Position numbers and translations under genes: made by a program | Notes under the pieces: generated by a model | Told to the model about the DNA's origin: nothing | Databases searched by the model: none | Seen by the model: only the letters and a program-made list of their open reading frames with translations | Source of the DNA: a virus | Length of the DNA: 64,000 bases | Virus record (IMG/VR): IMGVR_UViG_3300032093_000042 | Location: 1-64,000 of that record | Strand: one strand, 5' to 3' | Part shown: piece by piece, positions 25,039 through 32,425 of the stretch | Layout of the letters: each line of letters begins with the position of its first letter | Numbering within the stretch: the stretch's first letter is position 1

Positions 25039-25722
25039 ATGAATAAAAAACGATCAAGTATTATATGGAAAATATCAGATGCTGAATTTACTAAATTGGT
25101 AAAAAATAGCAGAACGATGTCTGAATTGTTGAGACACTTTGGTATGGAAAATAAAGGTGGTAATTATAAAACTTGTAAAAAAAGAATTTTAAAATTAAAT
25201 CTTGATACCAATCATTTTCTAAAAAGAATAGATTCAAGTAATTTTACTAGAAAAGTCACAAAAAATATATTACTGGAACGATTAACTATTAATTCAAATT
25301 GTAATAGATCAAATTTAAAAAAATGGTTGGTTGAACATGATATCATAAAATATGAGTGTTCTAATTGTAAAAATGATGGTAATTGGTGTAATAAAAAATT
25401 AACTCTACAACTAGAACATAAAAATGGAATATCTAATGATAATAGAATTGTAAATTTAACATTTTTATGTCCTAACTGTCATAGTCAAACTAACACATAT
25501 GCTGGAAGATCATTAAATAAACATAAAATTAGACCGTCGGATATTAATCCTAATTGGAGAAGTAATCCTAAATATAATATCAGAAAAGTAACTAGACCAA
25601 CAAAAGAAATATTAGAACAAGAAATAAAGAATAATACTATGGTCGATTTAGGAAAAAAATATAATGTATCTGATAATGCTGTAAGAAAATGGTGTAAGAG
25701 TTATGGTATCGATATAAGTTAA
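25039..25722 (+). CDS. HNH endonuclease with HTH ends, 227 aa
   Basis: Central HNH domain: YECSNCKNDGNW (zinc knuckle, about residues 110-121), LQLEHKNGISNDNRIVNL (catalytic H-N region, about 131-148) and FLCPNCHSQT (second CxxC plus His). The N-terminus (TMSELLRHFGMENKGGNY) and C-terminus (MVDLGKKYNVSDNAVRKWCKS) look like HTH DNA-recognition helices. This layout is that of free-standing homing endonucleases. Lies between Gly and Gln tRNAs. Confidence 0.85.
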   Translation: MNKKRSSIIWKISDAEFTKLVKNSRTMSELLRHFGMENKGGNYKTCKKRILKLNLDTNHFLKRIDSSNFTRKVTKNILLERLTINSNCNRSNLKKWLVEHDIIKYECSNCKNDGNWCNKKLTLQLEHKNGISNDNRIVNLTFLCPNCHSQTNTYAGRSLNKHKIRPSDINPNWRSNPKYNIRKVTRPTKEILEQEIKNNTMVDLGKKYNVSDNAVRKWCKSYGIDIS

Positions 25723-25729
25723 TTTTAAC

Positions 25730-25804
25730 GGGGGATTAGTATAATGGCTATTATGTCTCGCTTTGAACGAGAAGAAGTTGGTTCGACTCCAGCATCCCCT
25801 GCCA
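25730..25804 (+). tRNA. tRNA-Gln(TTG)
   Basis: Acceptor GGGGGAT/ATCCCCT, anticodon arm TCTCG-CTTTGAA-CGAGA, T loop TTCGACT, encoded CCA. Confidence 0.9.
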
Positions 25805-25811
25805 ATTTCAT

Positions 25812-25860
25812 CGGAATGTAATGTCAATAGTAGACGGCCTGGTTTGGAACTTGAATCAAA
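25812..25860 (+). pseudogene. 5' fragment of a tRNA-Pro(TGG)-like gene
   Basis: CGGAATGTAATGTCAATAG followed by GGCCTGG-TTTGGAA-CTTG parallels the 5' 50 nt of tRNA-Pro at 23691 (CGGAGTGTAGTCC.., loop TTTGGGA). No T arm or 3' acceptor follows; the HNH gene at 25898 begins instead. Confidence 0.55.
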
Positions 25861-25897
25861 AATAATCGTTTAGACTATACTAATACTATTTATTAGT

Positions 25898-26437
25898 ATG
25901 GATTATACAGACATCGTAAAACACTCAAAATCAAAAAGCGATTTTGCTAAAAATTTAGGATATAAATTTTATAACGGAAAAACAAGTGCGATTATAAATG
26001 GAATTGTTAAAGAACACAATCTTGATATATCACATTTTAAATCATCTGGTGGAGGTCATAACATAAAATATTCGTTTGTTGAGGAAAAATGCCCGTGTTG
26101 TAACAAAATGTTTACAACACAATCTGGGGGGAATAATAGAAAACAAACTTGTAGTCATGCTTGTTCTAATAAATTTTTTGCATCAAAAAGAGTAACAGAT
26201 GATAACATAAAACACTATACTACATTGTGTTTTAGACATCATAAAAAACAATGTATAATTTGTGGAGAACAAAATATAGTGGCTGTACATCATTTTGATG
26301 AGAACAGAAATAATAATGTTCCAGAAAATTTGATTCCAATGTGTCCGACACATCATCAATATTGGCACAGCAAATACAAACATTTAGTTTACGATAAAGT
26401 AGTAGAATACCGAAACACATTTTTAAAAAAGATTTGA
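25898..26437 (+). CDS. HNH endonuclease, 179 aa
   Basis: Two zinc-binding parts: CPCCNKMFTTQSGGNNRKQTC..C (about residues 64-88) and the HNH core CIICGEQNIVAVHHFDENRNNN..PENLIPMCPTHHQYWHS (about 123-165), with the catalytic HH and N in place. The N-terminal 50 residues (IVKHSKSKSDFAKNLGYKFYNGK) resemble an HTH recognition domain. Inserted where a tRNA-Pro has lost its 3' half, consistent with homing-endonuclease activity. Confidence 0.85.
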   Translation: MDYTDIVKHSKSKSDFAKNLGYKFYNGKTSAIINGIVKEHNLDISHFKSSGGGHNIKYSFVEEKCPCCNKMFTTQSGGNNRKQTCSHACSNKFFASKRVTDDNIKHYTTLCFRHHKKQCIICGEQNIVAVHHFDENRNNNVPENLIPMCPTHHQYWHSKYKHLVYDKVVEYRNTFLKKI

Positions 26438-26496
26438 CTATTTGTGTATAGAATTATAGCATGCTACCTATTAGCTGGTAGAGGAGACTGAAGTTG

Positions 26497-26537
26497 ACGA
26501 GATAGACATATGGAACAAAGTATAGTGAAATCCTCGT
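26497..26537 (+). ncRNA. Three-way-junction RNA motif, shortest copy
   Basis: ACGAG/CTCGT closing stem, ATAGA, CATATG, GAAC, AAAGTATA, GTGAAATC. Embedded in a larger structure with CTACC/GGTAG (26464-26481) and GACT/AGTC; promoter-like TTGACT at 26434. Confidence 0.6.
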
Positions 26538-26612
26538 ATATTCGCAAGTCGTAGTCATCCAATTTGATTTTTAGTTTGACAAAAACTATATGTTAGTATA
26601 AATTCTTTTAAT

Positions 26613-26687
26613 GGGCTGTTGGTGATAGTGGTAGCACGGGAGCTTTGCAAGCTTTAGGGAAGAGTTCGATTCTCTTACGGTCCACCA
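26613..26687 (+). tRNA. tRNA-Cys(GCA), copy 3
   Basis: Acceptor GGGCTGT/ACGGTCC, loop TTTGCAA, T arm AAGAG-TTCGATT-CTCTT, encoded CCA. Confidence 0.85.
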
Positions 26688-26741
26688 TTTTAAATTAATG
26701 TTTGTTGAATATGTTCAACTATATATTAATGTTCAGAGAGC

Positions 26742-26815
26742 GCGGGTATGATGTAGTGGTAGCCTGCAACCTTGCCAAGGTCGATGTGCCGGTTCGATTC
26801 CGGCTACCCGCTCCA
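26742..26815 (+). tRNA. tRNA-Gly(GCC)
   Basis: Acceptor GCGGGTA/TACCCGC, loop TTGCCAA, T arm GCCGG-TTCGATT-CCGGC, encoded CCA. Same acceptor as Gly(TCC), so a likely duplicate. Confidence 0.9.
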
Positions 26816-26831
26816 TATAAAATAATGTTTT

Positions 26832-27632
26832 ATGTACAAAGGTAAAAAAGTTATATTGACTACAACTGCTTGTAAAAGAATTAACTTATTAAGAGCTGCT
26901 ATTAAAAGTTTTGGCGTATTTTGTACAGATAAACACGTAATAGATGAAGTTCATTATTACGATGATTCTTCTACAAATGAAGAACGTAGTATTGCTATGG
27001 AATATTATAAGAATTATATTCCGGACAGGTTAATTAGTTATAGATTTTTTGAAAAGGAATCTTTTCCTGATAATTATAGACATGCTAGAATATTAAATTT
27101 TTGGAGACAAGGACTCATAAATTCGTCCGGTGATTATGTTTTTCATTTAGAAGATGATCATCAATTTTATAATATGTTTACCATTGGTGAAACTATTGAT
27201 ATTATGGAAGAAAATCCGGAATATGCATATATTGGATATAATCAAAGTTGGAAAAATTTTCCCGAAAATATGTTTCCGAAAAAAATAATAGGCAAATTTT
27301 GGGAAACTGTTTATTTTGACGATAGACCGATAAACGATCATTTATTTTTAGACGATGTAATGGCAATGCACACTGGATTAGATATATGGATGTATTATAT
27401 AAATTGGCCATATTTTTCTTTAAGACCAGGAGTACATAACGTTAATAAACTTTTATCTGTAGGAGAATTTTCTACAGAATACGATAGATCTAAAATTAGT
27501 GTAGAGTTAGAATTTGCTATACGTTGGAAAAACATGGGATATAAAAGTATGATGAGTAAATATTTTACCTCATTACATACTGGTCACAACGCTGAACTTA
27601 GTGCTTATAAGTTAAACAATTCAGCTAGATAA
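26832..27632 (+). CDS. GT2/GT-A-type glycosyltransferase, 266 aa
   Basis: Opening VILTTTACKRINLLRAAIKSF, then HYYDDSST (first acidic nucleotide-sugar site) and YVFHLEDDHQFYN (EDDH in place of DxD, metal/UDP binding), all as in GT-A fold family-2-like transferases. The rest lacks membrane helices, so it is cytoplasmic. Probably glycosylates virion, DNA or host surface glycans together with the FkbM methyltransferases. No Shine-Dalgarno. Located between tRNA-Gly and the tmRNA. Confidence 0.75.
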   Translation: MYKGKKVILTTTACKRINLLRAAIKSFGVFCTDKHVIDEVHYYDDSSTNEERSIAMEYYKNYIPDRLISYRFFEKESFPDNYRHARILNFWRQGLINSSGDYVFHLEDDHQFYNMFTIGETIDIMEENPEYAYIGYNQSWKNFPENMFPKKIIGKFWETVYFDDRPINDHLFLDDVMAMHTGLDIWMYYINWPYFSLRPGVHNVNKLLSVGEFSTEYDRSKISVELEFAIRWKNMGYKSMMSKYFTSLHTGHNAELSAYKLNNSAR

Positions 27633-27638
27633 TTTTAT

Positions 27639-28021
27639 GGGCATGTACTGGTTTCGATTTAATAGTACATTAATGTTAGGCACGTAGAGGATGATAGTTG
27701 GCCTCTTTAAAACATCTATTACAACATTAACTGCTGAAGATAATGTAATCAGCTACGACTTCTCTTATGATGACGTAGCCGTTGCGGCCTAAGTTGTCGC
27801 GCCATCCTACACATTGAAGTCTGATATTTGTGTTGGGTGTAAATTATTGGACTGGATCAAATGTTTGATTTATGCAAATGATCGAGAAATTATTAAATCT
27901 TAAGGATAATATTTTTAGATATTTTTTATTATTACTTCCTAACAACTTAAAATATATAAACGTGTAGTCTGATATTGATTATCTATTAAAGACGGGAGTT
28001 CGACTCTCCCCATGTCCACCA
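27639..28021 (+). ncRNA. ssrA: tmRNA (transfer-messenger RNA)
   Basis: 5' GGGCATGTACTGGTTTCGA is the tmRNA hallmark. The 3' end GGGAG-TTCGACT-CTCCC then CATGTCC-A-CCA completes the tRNA-like domain, including a G3-U70 pair for alanyl-tRNA synthetase. The tag frame at 27733-27792 starts with GCT after TTAACT and encodes AEDNVISYDFSYDDVAVAA then TAA, ending in hydrophobic AVAA like bacterial degradation tags. 383 nt. It should rescue stalled ribosomes and mark their products for proteolysis. Confidence 0.93.
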
Positions 28022-28060
28022 TTTTAGTGTAATAAATATATATTCATATATTTATAAGTA

Positions 28061-28474
28061 ATGAAGAAGTACAGTTTACTATACGAAGCTAGTAGCATAT
28101 ATGATTATTTAATATGGGAACCTACTGGTAGGTTACAATATATTGCAGATGAACTTGACAAATTTTCAAGTGATAGTAGTAAACTATATAGAGGTATGTC
28201 TGAAGCAGAATACAATATTTTAAATACTACTGGTAAAGTAACATCTAGAGGCACAGGTAATACTAGAAATATAATCGGCAGTTATTTATCTAGTGATTTT
28301 AAATTAGCGGCACGTTTTGCTTTAGTTAATTTCAGGAATAAAAATAACGGTATAATTGTAACTGTTGATAAAAGTAAGTTACCTGATTTGAAAAGTGTAG
28401 ATCCTGGAAATTATGTTACTACTTATATACCGAAGGAAGCCGTAACGCAAGTTTTAAATTTAAAAACATTATGA
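28061..28474 (+). CDS. Possible ADP-ribosyltransferase-like protein, 137 aa
   Basis: LYRGMSEAEY (about residues 41-50) fits the R of an R-S-E type ART, GSYLSSDFKLAARFAL (about 80-95) fits the STS/aromatic second motif, and YIPKEAV near the end could carry the glutamate. T4-like phages carry ART proteins (Alt, ModA/B) that modify host RNA polymerase, which gives a plausible role. The match is by eye and short; a toxin-fold protein without activity is possible. TATTTATA ends 4 nt before the ATG. Confidence 0.45.
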   Translation: MKKYSLLYEASSIYDYLIWEPTGRLQYIADELDKFSSDSSKLYRGMSEAEYNILNTTGKVTSRGTGNTRNIIGSYLSSDFKLAARFALVNFRNKNNGIIVTVDKSKLPDLKSVDPGNYVTTYIPKEAVTQVLNLKTL

Positions 28475-28662
28475 GTAATATTAAATTAACAAAATCAGAA
28501 GCTGAGAAAAAAGTATATCAATTAACAGAAGATCTTTTACATGTTAAAAAGGATTTTAAAGATGTAGCCGCTGGCTATAAAGAACGTATGAAAGAAATTG
28601 AATCTGAAATTAAAGCTATTGTAGAAGAAGCTTCAATTGGAGATCCAACGAAAATTAACTAA
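28471..28662 (+). CDS. Hypothetical coiled-coil protein, 63 aa
   Basis: Not recognised. Lys/Glu-rich heptad-like helix (KSEAEKKVYQLTEDLLHVKKDF.. MKEIESEIKAIVEEAS). Overlaps the previous gene by 4 nt (ATGA), so translationally coupled. A terminator shared with the convergent 92-aa gene follows. Confidence 0.6.
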   Translation: MSNIKLTKSEAEKKVYQLTEDLLHVKKDFKDVAAGYKERMKEIESEIKAIVEEASIGDPTKIN

Positions 28663-28665
28663 TAT

Positions 28666-28698
28666 AAAACCCGGTTTTACACCGGGTTTTATTTTTTA
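28666..28698. terminator. Bidirectional terminator
   Basis: AAAACCCGG-TTTTACA-CCGGGTTTT with T runs usable on both strands, between convergent genes. Confidence 0.85.
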
Positions 28699-28977
28699 TT
28701 ATTTTGATATTCGTCTAAACGTACCGTCTTTTAAGTTTAAACTTCCATCTCCATATTTTTGACTCAACGAATTTAAAATATTGACTTCTTGTTGTTGAAG
28801 TTTTTTCCAGTTGTCATATATCTCAGTACGTTTTTTAGTAATTTCGTCCAATTGAAGTTGTAAATCAGTTTTTTCTAAATCTAATTGACCGAGTGTATAA
28901 ATTGACTGTTGATAATCAGACTGTAATTTAGCTATTGATTGTATTTCTTCTTCTGTAAATTTTACGATATCGCTCAT
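28699..28977 (-). CDS. Hypothetical coiled-coil protein, 92 aa (minus strand)
   Basis: The only clear minus-strand protein gene in the window. MSDIVKFTEEEIQSIAKLQS continues as a long helix (LQLQLDEITKKRTEIYDNWKKL) and a small Gly-rich end. Probably an antiparallel coiled coil of two helices. Divergent from the promoter at 29036 and convergent with 28471. Function unknown. Confidence 0.65.
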   Translation of the reverse strand: MSDIVKFTEEEIQSIAKLQSDYQQSIYTLGQLDLEKTDLQLQLDEITKKRTEIYDNWKKLQQQEVNILNSLSQKYGDGSLNLKDGTFRRISK

Positions 28978-29035
28978 ATGTAGATATACATAGTTGTATA
29001 CAATAAAAGTTAGTTATTATAAATTAAAATTAAGA

Positions 29036-29063
29036 TTGACATATGAGTTATTCTATGTATAAT
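29036..29063 (+). promoter_or_regulatory. Strong sigma70-type promoter with hairpin leader
   Basis: TTGACA 29036-29041, 16-nt spacer, TATAAT 29058-29063 (both perfect). The transcript begins near TTCAAGA-CCGGTAA-TCTTGAA, a 7-bp hairpin, and reaches ATG 29141 after about 70 nt. Confidence 0.85.
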
Positions 29064-29140
29064 TTAGTTATAGTTCAAGACCGGTAATCTTGAATTTGTA
29101 AAAAAATACCGAGTAATAAACGAAAATATATTTGTAATAT

Positions 29141-29320
29141 ATGTTAACAAAAAAAGAACAAATAACAAAGTTTGCTGTTATTAGAAACGGTCTAAGAGTG
29201 TCTGAATTAGACTATTTGACTAAGGATGAAGCTAAAGTAGAATACGATCATTGGTCTAGCATTATCAAAAGATGGCCAGATGGTAGTAAACTTGAAATAG
29301 TTGAAGTGAAAGGTAAATAA
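29141..29320 (+). CDS. Hypothetical protein, 59 aa
   Basis: A 59-codon frame behind a strong promoter. MLTKKEQITKFAVIRNGLRV then TKDEAKVEYDHWSSIIKRWPDGSKLEIVEV: strand-helix-strand, small alpha/beta protein. The next gene follows after 2 nt. Confidence 0.6.
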   Translation: MLTKKEQITKFAVIRNGLRVSELDYLTKDEAKVEYDHWSSIIKRWPDGSKLEIVEVKGK

Positions 29321-29322
29321 TT

Positions 29323-29535
29323 ATGGGGGTTAGAGAACAAATTAAACATTCAAATTCAAGACAAGAAATTGATGAATTACTAAAGTTAAGTAAAACATTT
29401 GAATTTGCGTCTCCGTTTACTAAACGTGCTTGGCTTTCAACTGCAAAAATTAGAATAACGCAGTTAGAAAGTAACGATTCTGCACAAGAACCTAAACAAC
29501 CGATCAAATCGGAAAAGAAAAAATCAAAACGTTAA
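29323..29535 (+). CDS. Hypothetical basic protein, 70 aa
   Basis: Not recognised. Helical (MGVREQIKHSNSRQEIDELL), ending in a Lys-rich tail (KSEKKKSKR). Same operon as the 59-aa gene, ended by a terminator at 29559. Confidence 0.6.
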   Translation: MGVREQIKHSNSRQEIDELLKLSKTFEFASPFTKRAWLSTAKIRITQLESNDSAQEPKQPIKSEKKKSKR

Positions 29536-29558
29536 GTTAAATACTTACATTTTTAGTA

Positions 29559-29592
29559 AAGACGTTATTATCATAACGTCTTTTTTATTTTT
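29559..29592 (+). terminator. Rho-independent terminator
   Basis: AAGACGTTAT-TATC-ATAACGTCTT then TTTTATTTT. Confidence 0.9.
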
Positions 29593-29610
29593 TTGATATT
29601 TATTAATTGA

Positions 29611-29964
29611 ATGACAGAATCATTTAAATCACTGACTTTGCCATCTGTTTATGATGAGATGGAACTCTTTATAAAGAATAACAAAGTTAAATTAACAGAA
29701 CAAATTGTTTCATCCGTACAGTACGCGCTTGATAATAATTATTCGTCTATTGAAGTCTTCAAATTTAAAGATACAGATTTTATTGTGATGTTAGAAAAAT
29801 CGTCATTTAAAGAAAATATCAATAATATTTTTAATTTTTATATAAAAACTGAAAAATATGAGTTTTGTGATCGGTTAGTGAGATTAAAAAAACAAATCGA
29901 AGAACATGAGCAAAAAAAACTTAAACGATACAAGTCCAAAAATTCATCAAAACCCAAAAATTAA
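29611..29964 (+). CDS. Hypothetical protein, 117 aa
   Basis: Not recognised. MTESFKSLTLPSVYDEMELF, helical with a beta centre (SIEVFKFKDTDFIVMLEKSS), and a basic C-terminal helix (RLKKQIEEHEQKKLKRYKSK). The last 59 nt overlap the start of the PhoH gene. TATTTATT precedes the ATG by 6 nt. Confidence 0.65.
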   Translation: MTESFKSLTLPSVYDEMELFIKNNKVKLTEQIVSSVQYALDNNYSSIEVFKFKDTDFIVMLEKSSFKENINNIFNFYIKTEKYEFCDRLVRLKKQIEEHEQKKLKRYKSKNSSKPKN

Positions 29965-30622
29965 AGATGCTATTATAATAGATGATAGAGAATTAACAGA
30001 AAAGCAAAAAAATTTATTACAAATATTACAAGATAAAAATACAAAATGTGTATTCATATCTGGTCCGGCAGGTACATCCAAAACATTTACAAGTATATTG
30101 GCAGGACTGTATTTAATAAATCAAAAACGAGTAAGTGAGATTGTTTATGTACGTAGTATCGTTGAAAGCAGTGATAGTAAATTAGGATTTTTACCCGGAG
30201 AAATGGATGAAAAAATGAGTCCATACATTCAACCATTAATTGATAAATTAGAGGAGTTGTTATCAAAACATGATATTGATAAACTTAAAAAAGAAGAACG
30301 TATTCATGGGTTTCCTATAAACTTTCTACGTGGTTTGAGTTGGAACGCTAAATGTATTGTTGCGGATGAAGCACAAAACATGACTAAAAAAGAACTCGTT
30401 ACATTATTAACTAGAGTTGGCGAATTTAGTAAATTGTTTATATGTGGCGACCCAGATCAAAGTGATATTAATGGTAAAAGCGGATTTGTACCAATCATTA
30501 ATTTATTTGACGACGTTGAAAGTAAAAATAACGGCGTTTTTGTTTTTAGATTTGATGAAGAAGACATCGTAAGAAGTGGATTAGTTAAATTTATATTAAA
30601 AAAACTTAAAACTTTGTCATAA
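29906..30622 (+). CDS. phoH: PhoH-like P-loop ATPase, 238 aa
   Basis: Walker A FISGPAGTSKTF (about residues 49-60), the PhoH-type YVRSIVESSDSKLGFLPGEMDEKM segment (about 82-105), Walker B CIVADEAQNMT (about 151-161) and CGDPDQSDI (sensor region). This is the compact single-domain PhoH common in marine T4-like phages; proposed roles are RNA-helicase or NTPase activity in RNA metabolism or phosphate stress. The start overlaps the previous gene; a later start would shorten only the Lys/Asn-rich N-terminus. Confidence 0.9.
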   Translation: MSKKNLNDTSPKIHQNPKIKDAIIIDDRELTEKQKNLLQILQDKNTKCVFISGPAGTSKTFTSILAGLYLINQKRVSEIVYVRSIVESSDSKLGFLPGEMDEKMSPYIQPLIDKLEELLSKHDIDKLKKEERIHGFPINFLRGLSWNAKCIVADEAQNMTKKELVTLLTRVGEFSKLFICGDPDQSDINGKSGFVPIINLFDDVESKNNGVFVFRFDEEDIVRSGLVKFILKKLKTLS

Positions 30623-30640
30623 TTATATTTATATATTATT

Positions 30641-32062
30641 ATGGCAGTATTATCTAATAACGGAAGATTAATTTCAAGTTTACCTATTGCACCGAGTATT
30701 ACCGGTACCGATGAACTATTAATTCAATCAAATGGAGTTACTCGTCGAATACAATATACAAATATATCCTCTAGTTTATTTTCTAGTTTAAGTTCGTATA
30801 CAGGATTAGTTAATTTATCTAACACAAATAACCAATTCACCGGAAGTTTTTACAATCCAACAGGTAAATCTTCTAATTTTTATACCGTTAGAGTTAGAGA
30901 TAATTTAACAGTTGATGGTAAAATTACAGGAAATTTAACGGGAAGTGTATATGATACAACCTTGAGTAAATTCATGGATGTTTATATACAACAAGAATTA
31001 ACTGCTTCAGATGCTAAGCTTATCAAAGCAAACATAACAGACGGTAAGATGGTTAGTGTTGAAATTGATGATTCTCCAATTGGCGGTACGACTCCAAATA
31101 CTATAGTTGGTACAACAATTACTGCAAGTACAGGATTTGCAGGTAATATAACTTCTACAGGCACAAGTACTTTTAGCAGTATAGATGTCAATGGTGGTGT
31201 TATAGACGGCACAGTAATAGGAGCTTCATCCGCAGCAGCTGTTACAGGAACAACAATAACGGCAAATACTGGATTTGTAGGTAATTTAACAGGAGATGTT
31301 TATAATTCAACATCAACAAAAGTATTGGAAAGTGGCAATACGACACCAACTATAAATGGCGGTGTCTCCTCAGCATTTTTCTACGGTACATCGTCTTATG
31401 CTACACAAGCACTCACAGCGGCATATGCAGCTGCAGGAGTAGGTAACGGATTGCCCGCAGGCGGAAGTACATATCAAGTATTAGCCAAAACATCAAATTC
31501 GGATTATCAAGTTACATGGACAAATCCAATTACAGCAAGTACCGTGGGAGTAGTAGATTACGTGGCTGTGTGGGATGGTGCTAGAACATTAAAAAATTTA
31601 AATAATTTTAGTTATTATGGAGGCACGTGGAATTTTTCTGTACCTGTGAGTGTAGGTGGCAGACTGACGAGTCAAACAATAACTGTTAGCGAATTACAAG
31701 GCGGCATTACCGGTTCTTTTGTAGGTTACTCAGACTCCGTAAATGTTACTGGTGGTAGTCAATATAAAAAAATAAGAGGTGATAGATACTCGTCTGTTAA
31801 ATTAAAACTAAGTGCCAGTGCTTATTGTACCATGTCTTTGTTGAAAGGACAAACAACCACTGTGTTTGTACATAATAGCGGCAAATTTAAAGTCTTAAAG
31901 TGGTCCGGAAGTTTAGACGGAGGTTCTACCGCAACTACAAAGGTTTATTGGAAAAATGGACTAAGCGCGTCTATCACTATGGCAACAGGAAGTAAAGATA
32001 TTATAACTTTCACAAATATTGACGATAAAATATTTGGTAGTGCAATAAATAATTTCCAATAA
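30641..32062 (+). CDS. Tail-fibre/structural repeat protein, 473 aa
   Basis: An N-terminal segment (MAVLSNNGRLISSLPIAPSIT) that recurs in related form in the two following large genes, then Gly/Thr/Ser repeats such as GTTITASTGFAGN and GTTITANTGFVGN, and a C-terminal domain (FSYYGGTWNFSVPVS...). Glycine-threonine beta-solenoid repeats are typical of phage fibre shafts and cyanophage structural proteins. Probably on the virion surface. TATTTATA lies 7 nt before the ATG. Confidence 0.65.
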   Translation: MAVLSNNGRLISSLPIAPSITGTDELLIQSNGVTRRIQYTNISSSLFSSLSSYTGLVNLSNTNNQFTGSFYNPTGKSSNFYTVRVRDNLTVDGKITGNLTGSVYDTTLSKFMDVYIQQELTASDAKLIKANITDGKMVSVEIDDSPIGGTTPNTIVGTTITASTGFAGNITSTGTSTFSSIDVNGGVIDGTVIGASSAAAVTGTTITANTGFVGNLTGDVYNSTSTKVLESGNTTPTINGGVSSAFFYGTSSYATQALTAAYAAAGVGNGLPAGGSTYQVLAKTSNSDYQVTWTNPITASTVGVVDYVAVWDGARTLKNLNNFSYYGGTWNFSVPVSVGGRLTSQTITVSELQGGITGSFVGYSDSVNVTGGSQYKKIRGDRYSSVKLKLSASAYCTMSLLKGQTTTVFVHNSGKFKVLKWSGSLDGGSTATTKVYWKNGLSASITMATGSKDIITFTNIDDKIFGSAINNFQ

Positions 32063-32065
32063 TTT

Positions 32066-32392
32066 ATGAATTTCCCAACTTCATTTTGGAAAAATGTTGA
32101 TGATATACCTGGTGTAAATTATAAAATTTTTCAAACATATACTACTGTAAATGGACCTGTAATTGCGAACGGCGCTGTAGAAGCTTATTATGATTATACT
32201 TCGGCTAGTTCTGGTCCAGGAACTTTAAGAGCCGAGTTTAATAACGTAGGATATAGCTTGCCGCCATTAGGGAGTTCGGCACTTATTACATGCTGTTTAC
32301 CATTTGACTCGACTGGTTTTACGATTGTAGTCGGAGAAGGAGTTCCTGGTAGTAGTCCGGGCACACCAACAAATTCCGGTGTAAATTGTTAA
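32066..32392 (+). CDS. Hypothetical structural-region protein, 108 aa
   Basis: Not recognised. Pro/Gly/Ser-rich with several Tyr (MNFPTSFWKNVDDIPGVNY... ALITCCLPFDSTGFTIVVGEG). Lies 3 nt after the 473-aa gene, in the fibre-like cluster; probably a small virion or fibre-associated protein. Confidence 0.6.
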   Translation: MNFPTSFWKNVDDIPGVNYKIFQTYTTVNGPVIANGAVEAYYDYTSASSGPGTLRAEFNNVGYSLPPLGSSALITCCLPFDSTGFTIVVGEGVPGSSPGTPTNSGVNC

Positions 32393-32425
32393 CTTTAAAA
32401 TTTCAAAAATATATACTTATATTAT

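Noticed and set aside
15131-28021. CRISPR array
   Set aside because: The regular spacing comes from tRNA genes separated by short ATTTTAAT-type spacers; there are no identical 25-40 bp repeats with unique spacers and no cas genes.
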